DNA of 45,664 nt from Nitrosopelagicus sp964511265 (GCA_964511265.1 CAZEES010000006.1:1-45664); one strand, 5' to 3'. Shown: positions 14,052 to 23,164, numbered from the stretch's first letter. Numbers and translations are program-made. The notes: a model not told the origin generated them from the sequence alone.

Positions 14052-15140
14052 TCATCCAAAAGTAAATGTGAATATCTCAAAGCCAGGATCTTCTATTTCT
14101 ATAATTAACTCATGTTGTCCTTCTTGGGAGGATTCAATCAGATTGTATAATCTAGGCTCTGAAATATTGACTGTACCATCTGGTAAAACATCCTGCCCTC
14201 TAATCTCTGGCGGTATGAGATTTGTGTCATATGTAATCTTCAATACTGCTTCATTTGATGCAACAATGTTAACTTGTTTGGCATTAAAATTAAGTACAAT
14301 CTTTCCTGAATCTGAAACCAACTTCATTCCATCATTATTGTTTTTCCACATTCCTTCCATGTAGAAATAATGTTCTCGAAATTGTTCAGGCAGTTGGTAA
14401 GTTACCACTTTGTTTTTTGAAAATCCTTCTTCGTTTCCTAATTGATTCCTTCCTTCGGCAAAACTAAATCCAAAGTATAATTCTGGAGTACGGAATGATG
14501 TATGTTCAAATTCACCAAGTTCGACAAAATTCTTTTTTTCTAGTGTTTTTCCAATTACTTTTGATCTTTCTGCTAAAAGTAGTTGAATCACTTGTTCAGT
14601 TTCTTTATAGGCTCCTTCTCCAATATGATCAAATCTGATGTATCCTTCATGGTCTGCGATGTATTTTCTTGGCCAGTACCTATTTTGAAAATCATTCCAA
14701 ATCTCCTTTTCATTATCTTGTAGTACTGGGTATTTTATTCCAAATTTCTTAGTTGCAAAAACTACATTCTCATATTTCTTCTCAAATTCAAATTCAGGCG
14801 TATGTATTCCTACAATTACTAATCCATCATCTCCATATTTTTCGTCCCATGCTGTAAGGTATGGCAAGGTCCTGATACAATTTATACAACTGTATGTCCA
14901 AAAATCATAAAGCACAACTTTTCCATCTATCTGCTGTTTAATTTCCTCTGAAGATGTATTGATGTATCCTGAAACTTCCTCCAATTCTGGAGAAATTCGT
15001 AATAACTTCTTATCCATTACAAATGCATCGTCAGTTGTATTTCTTTTTAGATCAACTTCCTCATAAAAATAAGAAATGGAAATTATTCCCACTGCGATAA
15101 TTCCAAAAAATATTGATGCATACTTGTATTCTTTTTTCAT
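14052..15140 (-). CDS. Membrane-anchored TlpA/DipZ-like thioredoxin
   Basis: A 362-aa protein with an N-terminal membrane anchor (YASIFFGIIAVGIISISYFY) and a thioredoxin domain facing outside. The redox motif is CINC, within FWTYSCINCIRTLPYLTAW (about residues 76-94). A beta-rich C-terminal domain (about 215-362) follows, as in the last domain of DipZ. The gene starts 1 nt after ccdA, so CcdA probably passes electrons to this thioredoxin for reduction of extracytoplasmic disulfides or cytochrome maturation. A terminator-like hairpin follows. Confidence 0.85.
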   Translation of the reverse strand: MKKEYKYASIFFGIIAVGIISISYFYEEVDLKRNTTDDAFVMDKKLLRISPELEEVSGYINTSSEEIKQQIDGKVVLYDFWTYSCINCIRTLPYLTAWDEKYGDDGLVIVGIHTPEFEFEKKYENVVFATKKFGIKYPVLQDNEKEIWNDFQNRYWPRKYIADHEGYIRFDHIGEGAYKETEQVIQLLLAERSKVIGKTLEKKNFVELGEFEHTSFRTPELYFGFSFAEGRNQLGNEEGFSKNKVVTYQLPEQFREHYFYMEGMWKNNNDGMKLVSDSGKIVLNFNAKQVNIVASNEAVLKITYDTNLIPPEIRGQDVLPDGTVNISEPRLYNLIESSQEGQHELIIEIEDPGFEIFTFTFG

Positions 15141-15141
15141 T

Positions 15142-15870
15142 TTAGCTCAATAATATAAGGTCATTTAACAAAGGAAAATTTGCAATTAAAACTAACTGAT
15201 TGAAAAATACTAGAACTCCCAGGATTATGATTATTACTCCAAAAACCGCAGTGTAGTATTTCAAGTGTTTTCCTATCTTTGAAATTATTTTACTTGATCT
15301 TGAAATCAGCGCCCCCATGATCATAAATGGTAATCCTATTCCAATCGAATAGGCAAGTAACAAATTGAATGCAATTCCAGGAGATGTTGCGGCAAGTGTA
15401 ATTACCGTGCCTAGGATTGGTCCAACACAAGGTGTCCATCCTGCCGCAAATGCCATTCCAAACAAAAATGATACTGGAAATCTGACTCCTACGCTTTTTG
15501 GAAATATTTTCTTTTCAACATTCAGTAATCTAATTTTATGACTAAGAATCATGTATATTCCAAATCCCATGATAATTACGCCCCCAATCTGATTAAATTC
15601 CGCTACGATCTGATTTGCATTATCATAAAAAATAGAATTTATTGCAACTCCTAATGCTGAAAACACTACTGAAAATCCTAATACGAAAAATATTGAATTA
15701 AAAAATACGTTTGCCCTGTTAATTGAAATGATATTGTCTTTTGTTCTTGCTTCAGATAGTGTTGTACCTGAGATATATGCCAAAAATGCTGGAACCATGG
15801 GTATGATACATGGAGCAAAAAATGATCCAATACCTGCCATAAATGCAATAACTATTGAAACTTCTGCCAT
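15142..15870 (-). CDS. ccdA: CcdA-type thiol-disulfide electron transporter
   Basis: A 242-aa membrane protein with six hydrophobic helices and the CcdA/DsbD signature: ASFFAPCIIP in helix 1 and a second cysteine in AAGWTPCVGPILG near residue 150. These two cysteines carry reducing equivalents across the membrane. It is the first gene of a two-gene unit with the TlpA-like protein. A strong TATA (ATTTTATAA, minus, 15890-15897) sits about 26 nt before the ATG, suggesting leaderless translation. Confidence 0.92.
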   Translation of the reverse strand: MAEVSIVIAFMAGIGSFFAPCIIPMVPAFLAYISGTTLSEARTKDNIISINRANVFFNSIFFVLGFSVVFSALGVAINSIFYDNANQIVAEFNQIGGVIIMGFGIYMILSHKIRLLNVEKKIFPKSVGVRFPVSFLFGMAFAAGWTPCVGPILGTVITLAATSPGIAFNLLLAYSIGIGLPFMIMGALISRSSKIISKIGKHLKYYTAVFGVIIIILGVLVFFNQLVLIANFPLLNDLILLS

Positions 15871-15957
15871 TCATTTACTATATCGTAATTTTATAAAATC
15901 ATTAGTACTATGTAATGTGCACAGTGCGTTTTTATTCTAGAGTTTACAAATTTTTTC

Positions 15958-16071
15958 ATGAGCTCTAGATTTCTTGTTACCATCGCTATATTGGGTGGAA
16001 TAGCCGCAGTTGCATATTTAATTGGCGCACCAGTATCTGGTGGCGGACTTGGTTTTGATATGATGCGTTAA
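15958..16071 (+). CDS. Mini membrane protein (37 aa)
   Basis: The ATG at 15958 opens 37 codons: a short basic start (MSSRF), one hydrophobic helix (LVTIAILGGIAAVAYLIGA) and a Gly-rich tail ending in FDMMR. A TATA-like TTTTTATTC (15929-15937) is 26 nt upstream. Its TAA abuts the bioF stop with no gap. No family known. Confidence 0.5.
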   Translation: MSSRFLVTIAILGGIAAVAYLIGAPVSGGGLGFDMMR

Positions 16072-17208
16072 TTACTTGAGATTAAATCGTTTTTTTGCTT
16101 TTTCTAAAATCTGTATTGATCGTTCTATCTCTTTCTCAGAAAGCCATCCTGTAATTGAAATCCTTATTCTAGCTTGGTTTCTCTTAACCGTTGGATATCT
16201 TATCGCTTGAGCGAAAATTCCTTCATTTTTTAAAAACTTTGAAAAATTCATTGCCTTTTTTTCGTCTCCAATAATTATTGGAATTATTTGACTGGTAGAT
16301 GTCGTTGAAAATCCAATCTCCTCTAATCTGGAATGAAATTGATTAATCTTTTTCCACAGTTTTTTTCTATATCTCTCGCGATTTGATTCAAATCTTTCTA
16401 ACGAGTACTGATTAATGGATGCTGGTAATGCAGATGTGTATATGAACGTCTTTGATGTGTTTATACACAAGTCGACTAAATTCCTTCTCCCACTGGCATA
16501 TCCTCCAAAACTACCCAATCCTTTACTAAGACTACTGATGTACATGTCAATTTTTTTCTCAACATTAAAAAAATTTGCAGTTCCTCTTCCATCCATTCCA
16601 AACACAAAATCTCCATGAGCGTCATCTAGTATGGTGATGGCATCATTTTTCTCTGAAATCTCTGACATCTCATCTAATTTTGCCCAATCTCCATCCATAC
16701 TGAATACCCCTTCAGTAACCAGAAACTTTTTTCCTTTTGTTCTTTTAATTTTCTTTTCCAAATCATTCATATCATTATGTTTGAAAATCTTAATTCTTGC
16801 ACCTGACAGTTTACAGGCTTCCACAATGCTTGCATGATTTAATTCATCACTAAATATCGTATCTTGATTACTAGATAATGCTGAAATAATTCCAATGTTT
16901 GCCATGTAGCCTGTTGGAAAAATTATTGTTTTTTCTTGTGATTTATGTTTGGAAAGTTTCTTCTCTAGAATTGAAAAACTACTGTCATTCCCAGAAACCA
17001 GCCTTGAGCTTGACTGAAATTGAGCATATCTAATTTTTTGTGGAGTTATTCCAAGATAGTCATTAGATGAAAAATTCAACAGTTTCTTACCCTCTTGTTT
17101 TATGAATTGTTTCTCAACCGTACTGTCTTGGAGGGTTCTTAGCAGGTTGTTTTTTTTAATTACACTTAATTTTTTTTCAAGTGTGCCGAATTTAGGCTTC
17201 AAGATCAA
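16072..17208 (-). CDS. bioF: 8-amino-7-oxononanoate synthase
   Basis: This PLP enzyme condenses pimeloyl thioester with alanine in biotin synthesis. The 378-aa protein shows the family landmarks: PTGYMANIG (about 98-106), DELNHASI with His125, the cofactor-binding DDAHG (195-199) and SSLSKGLGSFGG with the Schiff-base Lys229. It overlaps the end of bioB by 17 nt, so the two are co-transcribed. With bioA and bioD it completes the pathway from pimeloyl donor to biotin. Confidence 0.93.
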   Translation of the reverse strand: MILKPKFGTLEKKLSVIKKNNLLRTLQDSTVEKQFIKQEGKKLLNFSSNDYLGITPQKIRYAQFQSSSRLVSGNDSSFSILEKKLSKHKSQEKTIIFPTGYMANIGIISALSSNQDTIFSDELNHASIVEACKLSGARIKIFKHNDMNDLEKKIKRTKGKKFLVTEGVFSMDGDWAKLDEMSEISEKNDAITILDDAHGDFVFGMDGRGTANFFNVEKKIDMYISSLSKGLGSFGGYASGRRNLVDLCINTSKTFIYTSALPASINQYSLERFESNRERYRKKLWKKINQFHSRLEEIGFSTTSTSQIIPIIIGDEKKAMNFSKFLKNEGIFAQAIRYPTVKRNQARIRISITGWLSEKEIERSIQILEKAKKRFNLK

Positions 17209-18172
17209 TCTCTTCTATCATTTTCACATCTTTTTGCATCGAATTTCCTTCAAGTGTTAGATATCCTGCGCTGATAATTCCATTGGCCCCGCTTAGAAGT
17301 AATTCTTTTCCATCATCTTTGAGATTCACTTCTCTGCCACCTGAAATCTTGATTATGCTTTTTGGGAGTAAAAATCTTAAAACTGCAAACACTCGTAATA
17401 TTTCTTCTAAACCTAATGGGGTTTGTAATTCCAAAGGCGTTCCTGGAAATGGTACAAGTAAGTTAACTGTGACTTCTTCTGGATTTAGTTTAGAAATTGC
17501 TTGGATCATTTCTTCTCTTTGTTCTCTGGTTTCCCCCATTCCGATTATACCTCCTGTGCAAAGCTCTAGTCCTGCCTCTCGTGCTATATGCAATGTGTTA
17601 ATCCTATCTTGATATGTATGAGTTGTACAGATCTCAGGAAATTTGGATTCTGATGTCTCTAAATTATGATTGTATCTGATGACTCCTAATTCTTTTAATT
17701 TTTTTGCTTGATATGATGTTAAAAATCCTAAACTACACTCAATTGAAATACCTACTTTCTCATTGACTTGATTAATTATGTGACATACTTGTTCAAAATC
17801 TTCTTTTGATGGTTCCCTCCATGCTGCAACCAAACAATACGAATCTGCTCCTACTTTTTTTGCTTCTGTAGCCTGTCTAACTACTTCTTCAGGCGACATC
17901 AATTGATATTTGTCAATTCCTGTATCAAAAAATGCAGATTGACTACAAAATGTACAATCTTCACTACAATAATTCTTCTTAATATTGGCTAATTGCTCTA
18001 CGTCTATTTTTGATCCTTGAAACGTTCTGGTGATTTCATTTGCTGCATCTGATAAATGACTCAAAAATTTATCGTCTATATTGAACAACTCACTTGTTTT
18101 ATCATCCGTAAGTTTCTTGTTTCTGAGTACCGTCATCTTACATTCTGTAATGAATTCTTCTACATTTGTCAT
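17192..18172 (-). CDS. bioB: Biotin synthase
   Basis: A radical SAM enzyme inserting sulfur into dethiobiotin. The cluster motif CSEDCTFC has the CxxxCxxC spacing (Cys69, 73 and 76 from the chosen start), followed by the BioB-type YQLMSPEEV and the GGIIGMGET block. The frame extends to a GTG at 18193. The ATG at 18172 (MTNVEEF) is preferred, since a TATA element (GCTTATTTAG, minus) is centred about 25 nt upstream. That TATA abuts a BirA-like operator at 18203-18230. Confidence 0.95.
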   Translation of the reverse strand: MTNVEEFITECKMTVLRNKKLTDDKTSELFNIDDKFLSHLSDAANEITRTFQGSKIDVEQLANIKKNYCSEDCTFCSQSAFFDTGIDKYQLMSPEEVVRQATEAKKVGADSYCLVAAWREPSKEDFEQVCHIINQVNEKVGISIECSLGFLTSYQAKKLKELGVIRYNHNLETSESKFPEICTTHTYQDRINTLHIAREAGLELCTGGIIGMGETREQREEMIQAISKLNPEEVTVNLLVPFPGTPLELQTPLGLEEILRVFAVLRFLLPKSIIKISGGREVNLKDDGKELLLSGANGIISAGYLTLEGNSMQKDVKMIEEIDLEA

Positions 18173-18202
18173 ATTCAAAATTACAAAATTCACTAAATAA
18201 GC

Positions 18203-18230
18203 GTTAACTTGGCTAAAAAACTTGGTTAAC
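18203..18230. promoter_or_regulatory. BirA-like biotin operator between bioB and bioA
   Basis: Two GTTAAC half-sites (18203-18208 and 18225-18230) are separated by exactly 16 nt. The biotin repressor BirA consensus, as I recall it, is TTGTTAACC-N14-GGTTAACAA, which gives the same 16-nt separation of GTTAAC cores. The site lies between the TATA boxes of bioB (about 18194-18203) and bioA (about 18232-18239), so a bound protein would block both. The repressor gene is not in this window. Confidence 0.6.
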
Positions 18231-18260
18231 CATTAATTAGTCGTAAAAATCACAACATGT

Positions 18261-19583
18261 ATGAAAACGTCTAGTTCTGTATGGCATCCTAATACACAAA
18301 TGTCAGAATGGAATAAATTTCCTGAAATTGTTTCTGCTAAAGGAATGTGGCTTTATGATTCAAAAGGAGGAAAAATGCTTGACGGTGTTGCAAGTATGTG
18401 GTGCAATGTATGGGGACATTCAAAATCTGAATTAGTCTCTGAAATAATTAAACAAACAAAAACGCTCCAACATTGCCCATTGTTTAATCTGACACACCCC
18501 TCTGCCGAGAAACTATCAAAAAAACTGTTAAAATTAAATCCAAAAATGGCATCTGTTTTCTTTTCAGATAATGGTTCAACTGCAATGGAAATTTCAATAA
18601 AAATGGCCTTGCAATATTGGCGAAATATTGGAGAAAATAAAAAAACAAACATAGCTACCTTAGAAAATGGATATCATGGGGATACCTTTGGAGCGATGTC
18701 CATAGGATATGTCCCAGAGTTTTTCTCAAAATTCCGCTCAAAATTATTTTCTACTATTCAATTTCCTGTACCTCGAACTTTTGGTATCTCACAAAAAATG
18801 TCTTTTGAGGAATACGAAGAGCAATGTCTGTCAAAAATTGAGACAAAACTCGAAAAAGATGATTCTATTGCTGCATTTGTGATGGAAAGTGGGGCTCAGA
18901 TGGCTGGGGGTGTGATTATTTATCCTAAAGATTTTCAAAAAAAAATATCTAAAATATGCAAAAAAAATAATGTGCTCTTTGTACTGGATGAAATTGCAAC
19001 TGGTTTTGGTAGATTAGGATCTATGATTGAGTATGACGCACAAAAATCAATCCCCGATGTTGTTTCCTTTGGAAAAATGCTTACTGGAGGATATCAGACA
19101 TTTGCGGCAACCTTGACTAGAAAGAAAATCTCCGATTCATTCCTTGACGAATTCTCCAAAATGAAACATCTCTTTCATGGTCATACATATACCGGAAATC
19201 CTACGGCTGCTGCATTATCGCTCAAAAATTTGGAATTATACGAAAAATACGGCCTCATTGAAAAAATTCAAAAAACATCAAAGGTCTTTGAAAATCGAAT
19301 TGAAGAACTCTCTTGTTTAGATATGGTGGGAGATATACGTCACAAAGGAATGGTTATGGGAATTGAGCTTATCCGTGATAAAAAATCAAATAAACCTCTT
19401 ACTTCCAAACTATCAATCAATAAACTAGTTTTTGAAGAAGGTAGGAAAAATAACATCTATTTTCGTACTCTTGGGAACATCATTATGCTTGTTCCCCCTT
19501 TGGCAATATCCAAAAAAGATTTGAATTTCTTAATTGATGGGACTATATCTACAATCAAATCATTATCTAGGAAGTTAAGATGA
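18261..19583 (+). CDS. bioA: Adenosylmethionine-8-amino-7-oxononanoate aminotransferase
   Basis: A class III PLP aminotransferase making 7,8-diaminopelargonate from KAPA and SAM. In the 440-aa protein, DGVASMWCNVWGH near residue 41, the NGYHGDTFGAMS block (136-147), LDEIATGFGR with Asp243 and SFGKMLTGGYQ with Lys272 all match BioA. A TATA-like TTAATTA lies about 25 nt before the ATG. The stop overlaps the bioD start by 4 nt. Confidence 0.95.
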   Translation: MKTSSSVWHPNTQMSEWNKFPEIVSAKGMWLYDSKGGKMLDGVASMWCNVWGHSKSELVSEIIKQTKTLQHCPLFNLTHPSAEKLSKKLLKLNPKMASVFFSDNGSTAMEISIKMALQYWRNIGENKKTNIATLENGYHGDTFGAMSIGYVPEFFSKFRSKLFSTIQFPVPRTFGISQKMSFEEYEEQCLSKIETKLEKDDSIAAFVMESGAQMAGGVIIYPKDFQKKISKICKKNNVLFVLDEIATGFGRLGSMIEYDAQKSIPDVVSFGKMLTGGYQTFAATLTRKKISDSFLDEFSKMKHLFHGHTYTGNPTAAALSLKNLELYEKYGLIEKIQKTSKVFENRIEELSCLDMVGDIRHKGMVMGIELIRDKKSNKPLTSKLSINKLVFEEGRKNNIYFRTLGNIIMLVPPLAISKKDLNFLIDGTISTIKSLSRKLR

Positions 19584-20275
19584 AGTCTCTTTTTGTAGCG
19601 GGAACCGATACTGATGTTGGAAAGACATGTGTCACTGCCGGAATAGTCAAAAGTCTTCGTGATATTGATGTAGATGTCGCTGTGATGAAACCCTTTGCAT
19701 CCGGCTATAAGGAAAATGCAGATTCTGTTTCTAACGATGTTGAAATCTTAATGAAATATTCTGGTTCGTCAGATCCTGTTAACCTTGTAAATCCCTATTA
19801 TTTTGAGATTCCTTCTTCTCCATACGATGCAAGTAACACACTCAACATTGAAATTGATATTGCAAAAGTAATCGATGCATTTGAAAAACTCGTATCCTCA
19901 CATGAAATTGTTATTGTTGAAGGAATTGGAGGCATAATGACTCCTATATCTAAAAATTATTTTGTATCTGATTTAATCTCTGAGATTGATATGCCTACAA
20001 TAATTGTAGCAAGCTCAAAAATTGGAACTGTTAACCATTCTATGTTGACAATTGAGCACGCAAAGAACAAAAATTTGGACCTGATGGGACTTGTGATAAA
20101 CCAAACCACTTCTGATGGTTATGAATTATCTAATTTGAGACAACAGCTCATTGACTTGACCGGAATGAATGTTTACGGCACAATCCCTCATCTTGATCCT
20201 TTTGATTTAGATTTGTATGTTAAAAATTTTTCAAACCTAGTTAAAATTTCAAACTTTGGTTTTAAAGATGTTTAA
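19580..20275 (+). CDS. bioD: Dethiobiotin synthetase
   Basis: A 231-aa ATP-dependent carboxylase closing the ureido ring of dethiobiotin. The P-loop GTDTDVGKT (residues 8-16), MKPFASG, and EGIGGIMTP identify it. It is translationally coupled to bioA (ATGA overlap). Its 3' end overlaps the convergent gene at 20249 by 27 nt. Confidence 0.95.
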   Translation: MKSLFVAGTDTDVGKTCVTAGIVKSLRDIDVDVAVMKPFASGYKENADSVSNDVEILMKYSGSSDPVNLVNPYYFEIPSSPYDASNTLNIEIDIAKVIDAFEKLVSSHEIVIVEGIGGIMTPISKNYFVSDLISEIDMPTIIVASSKIGTVNHSMLTIEHAKNKNLDLMGLVINQTTSDGYELSNLRQQLIDLTGMNVYGTIPHLDPFDLDLYVKNFSNLVKISNFGFKDV

Positions 20276-20800
20276 TCTGTTCATCTTTTTTGTATTAATA
20301 AAATCATATGCATCCCTCAAAAACTCTCCAAATGAAACTTTCTCTATTAGGTAAGATTTTTGTGAAATCTTAATCTGATACTTGGAAATCACCCAGATGT
20401 TTGCATCCAAACTCTGAATTTTCTTTAATTCTAAAATTCTCTGTTCAATCTCATCAATGTTTGAAGTTTTTACAAAAAATATTAAAACCACATTTTCTAT
20501 GCTTTTCTTTAATTCCGTTATATTTGGAATAATCATGTCTAATTCTACATTATCATGAGAAATCTTTCTTTGACTAGGAATTAGCATCTCTGTAAAAAGA
20601 TAATGCGTAAAGCTCTCGGCCAGCGTTCCAATTTTTTCATATTCATCAATGTCCTCATGTATGTCATCAAGTGCTTTTTCATAGATTTCTTCAAATAACT
20701 TTGAAAACTTTTTTTTTAATAGTAAATTGTGTATTTGTTCCTGGCCCATCTCTTCTATCTTTGCATAAAGTGCATCTTTAATGGGCGAATTTTCACTCAT
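20249..20800 (-). CDS. Hypothetical protein (183 aa), possible degenerate PD-(D/E)XK fold
   Basis: The N-terminal half is a helical, Lys/Glu-rich region. The second half has alternating strands and helices: VELDMIIPN, then VVLIFFVKTSN, then NIWVISKYQIKI. The spacing of Asp in ELDM and the FFVK strand resembles a PD-(D/E)XK nuclease core lacking the catalytic Glu. I do not recognise a family, so this is a weak structural suggestion. It starts 6 nt after the HMG-CoA synthase gene on the same strand and is probably co-transcribed. Confidence 0.65.
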   Translation of the reverse strand: MSENSPIKDALYAKIEEMGQEQIHNLLLKKKFSKLFEEIYEKALDDIHEDIDEYEKIGTLAESFTHYLFTEMLIPSQRKISHDNVELDMIIPNITELKKSIENVVLIFFVKTSNIDEIEQRILELKKIQSLDANIWVISKYQIKISQKSYLIEKVSFGEFLRDAYDFINTKKMNRLNIFKTKV

Positions 20801-20806
20801 TTGATT

Positions 20807-22204
20807 TTATTCAACAAATGTGTATCTTCTCTCTCCTCCTTTATCTGAGGAGATATGTTCAACATGTTCTAAAATGAATTCTTTTTTTGCATTTAGTATT
20901 GATTGATCTGGAGAGCGTTTGTTTTCGTGCAATTGTTCATAATCTTCTAAGCTTAATCTCTGTCTTTCTCCAATCTCTGTTTCTAAATTCATATCTTTTA
21001 CAATTTCTAAATGTTCAGGTTTTATAATTCCACTAAACACCATTGCACTACTTCCACTTCCATATGATGCAAATCCAAAGCGTTTGCCGTCCAAATCAAC
21101 TCCTTTTTGGAATTCAAACTCCAAACAACTTCTAAATCCTAGGTATAATGATGCTGTATACAGGTTTCCAATGCTCTTTGATGCAATTAACGAACTTGCT
21201 ACTTTGTTCTCATAAACTTCTTGATATGAGTCAGTCTTTGCAAATCTCTTTGTAAATTCACTGTCTTTTGCCATAAATTCTGAATCTGCAATTATGGACT
21301 CGATTGTTCCACGAGGATCTTTAGGAATTGGCTCTTCCATTCCTACTTCTTTGATTATCTGTTCCCATTTTGGGGTATTTCTCCATTCATGTCTTACTAA
21401 ATATGCCAGGGCTTTCTTGCCCATGTTGCTATATGGCAAGTGCATGTTGATGTAATCCATATGATCAAGCATGCTCTCTCCTTCTTTCAAATTTATTAGT
21501 CCTGTTTTGATAGCTTTCTGTTTATAATCATTCAGTGCATTTTTTACCTGAATGAGATATAACAGGTTAGAATACTGTCCATGAACAATTGGAGTTTCTT
21601 TTCCAAATGGTCTGTAAAAGTCATATTCATTTTTGATTGAAGTTGATGTAACCTTAGGATCAAATTCTAAAAGTCTTGGTGACTCATTCAATAACATTGC
21701 AATTGCTCCTCCACCTTGAGTCATCTCTCCACTTGACCCTAGGTCATATTTTGCAATATCAGAAACTACCACCAAAGCATACTTGTCTTCCGATTCTCCT
21801 GCTCGAATCCAGTTTGTATTGTCATACAGTGCATATGATCCGCTTACACATGCAAATTTACATTCAATTCCTCCGCAGTGTTGAAATGAACCCGAACCGT
21901 AAATCTGTTCTAACATTCCGATAACGTAAGAATTCATTGCTTTTGATTCATCAAATGATGATTCTGTGGCAACATATAATCGACCAATCTGTTCGGGCGA
22001 CAGTTTGTTTTTTTGCATAATCTTCAAACATGCATTTGATGCTAAACATGCTGGGTCTTGATTGGAATCTACTATTGCCATTTTTGATACTCCCAGTCCT
22101 TTTACTAGTTTTTGAGGATCAAGACCTCTTGCTGCTGCAAAGTCTCCCGCATCCATAAACAATCTGGGAATGTAAATTGAAATATCATCAATTCCTGCTG
22201 CCAT
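20807..22204 (-). CDS. Hydroxymethylglutaryl-CoA synthase
   Basis: This enzyme condenses acetyl-CoA and acetoacetyl-CoA to HMG-CoA, the first committed stage of the mevalonate route to archaeal lipids. The catalytic triad is visible: Glu81 in ATESSFDESKA, Cys119 in FACVSGSYAL and His255 in NMHLPYSNMG. At 465 aa it is longer than the roughly 350-aa enzymes of many Euryarchaeota and nearer the eukaryotic/bacterial size. A TATA (CTTATATAC, minus, 22224-22232) lies about 26 nt from the ATG. Thiolase and DUF35 partners lie 7 kb away rather than adjacent. Confidence 0.9.
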   Translation of the reverse strand: MAAGIDDISIYIPRLFMDAGDFAAARGLDPQKLVKGLGVSKMAIVDSNQDPACLASNACLKIMQKNKLSPEQIGRLYVATESSFDESKAMNSYVIGMLEQIYGSGSFQHCGGIECKFACVSGSYALYDNTNWIRAGESEDKYALVVVSDIAKYDLGSSGEMTQGGGAIAMLLNESPRLLEFDPKVTSTSIKNEYDFYRPFGKETPIVHGQYSNLLYLIQVKNALNDYKQKAIKTGLINLKEGESMLDHMDYINMHLPYSNMGKKALAYLVRHEWRNTPKWEQIIKEVGMEEPIPKDPRGTIESIIADSEFMAKDSEFTKRFAKTDSYQEVYENKVASSLIASKSIGNLYTASLYLGFRSCLEFEFQKGVDLDGKRFGFASYGSGSSAMVFSGIIKPEHLEIVKDMNLETEIGERQRLSLEDYEQLHENKRSPDQSILNAKKEFILEHVEHISSDKGGERRYTFVE

Positions 22205-22305
22205 CAGCTATGCCTCATGATGTGGGTATATAAGATTTCTAGGGTAAATATGATTTACGTAGTGATAAAATTTCTAGCGATCTTATTAAAATTATCAAAA
22301 ATTTC

Positions 22306-23121
22306 CTAATTTTCAAGCATAGAGTTGAAGATTTTTTCAAAAACCTCGTATGGCTGTGCACCTGAAATTACTTCCACATGCTTCTTTTCTAAAGTCATTA
22401 CATAAAATGCAGGAGTTCCTGTAATGCCTAATGTTTGTGCATCTGCATTACTTGCAGAGATTTTTTGCTCATAATGGTTATTTGCATTACATTCCATAAA
22501 CTCATCCATGTTTAATTCGACTTGCTGTGCAAATTTCAAAATATTCTCTTGTCCTGCCCATCCGTTATTCTCCCCAGCCCAATTGTCAAATAGTGTGTTA
22601 TGATATTGCCAAAATTTACCTTGCTCTGAAGCACAATGTGCTGCATGTGCTGCCCTTATGGAATCTGGACCAATTATTGTATAATCTTTAAAAATAATCT
22701 TCACTTTTCCAGTTGTGACATAATTTTCATAAATTTTATGTTCTGTATTATGATAATACACATTACAAAAATGACATTGATAATCTCCAAATTCAATTAA
22801 TGTAATTGGTGCATTGGGATTTCCAAGCACTGTCGAGCCATTTTCTAAAAATGTTTTAATTGTAATTTCTTTTGGTTGTATTTCTTCTTCCTTTTCAACT
22901 AGTTGTTTTTCAACTAACGGTTCGGATGATTCTGAAATGCCTCCGATCCCAAATACTATCACTGCAATACAAATCCCTGAAATAATTGCACCGATAGTTA
23001 ACGAAGGTAGATGTAATGTTTGTTTTTGATTCTTTTTGATTGAATTGTTCTTCTCTGCAATGGCATACTCTTTGCCTTCTATAGAAAATGTAAATTCATC
23101 GTTAGAATCTTTTACATCCAT
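22306..23121 (-). CDS. Membrane-anchored DsbA-family thioredoxin-like protein
   Basis: A protein of about 271 aa with a cytoplasmic N-terminus, one membrane segment (LTIGAIISGICIAVIVFGIG) and an extracytoplasmic DsbA-like domain with redox motif CHFC in FGDYQCHFCNVYYH. Conserved KDYTIIGPDSIRAAHAAHCASEQGKF and GTPAF (cis-Pro loop) follow. It probably forms or reduces disulfides outside the cell. The longest frame begins with TTG at 23136; the ATG at 23121 (MDVKDSN) is preferred. With CcdA/TlpA at 14-16 kb it makes three redox-thiol genes in this window. Confidence 0.88.
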   Translation of the reverse strand: MDVKDSNDEFTFSIEGKEYAIAEKNNSIKKNQKQTLHLPSLTIGAIISGICIAVIVFGIGGISESSEPLVEKQLVEKEEEIQPKEITIKTFLENGSTVLGNPNAPITLIEFGDYQCHFCNVYYHNTEHKIYENYVTTGKVKIIFKDYTIIGPDSIRAAHAAHCASEQGKFWQYHNTLFDNWAGENNGWAGQENILKFAQQVELNMDEFMECNANNHYEQKISASNADAQTLGITGTPAFYVMTLEKKHVEVISGAQPYEVFEKIFNSMLEN

Positions 23122-23164
23122 TACAAAAATCCCCAAATTACATGATTTAGTCCTTTGGTTAATC

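Noticed and set aside
16415..16837. Plus-strand frames opposite bioF
   Set aside because: bioF is intact with all catalytic motifs; these are codon-composition shadows.
18203..18230. AACTTGG direct repeat inside the bioB-bioA gap
   Set aside because: It overlaps the GTTAAC pair, and the inverted GTTAAC spacing explains the site better than a separate direct-repeat element.
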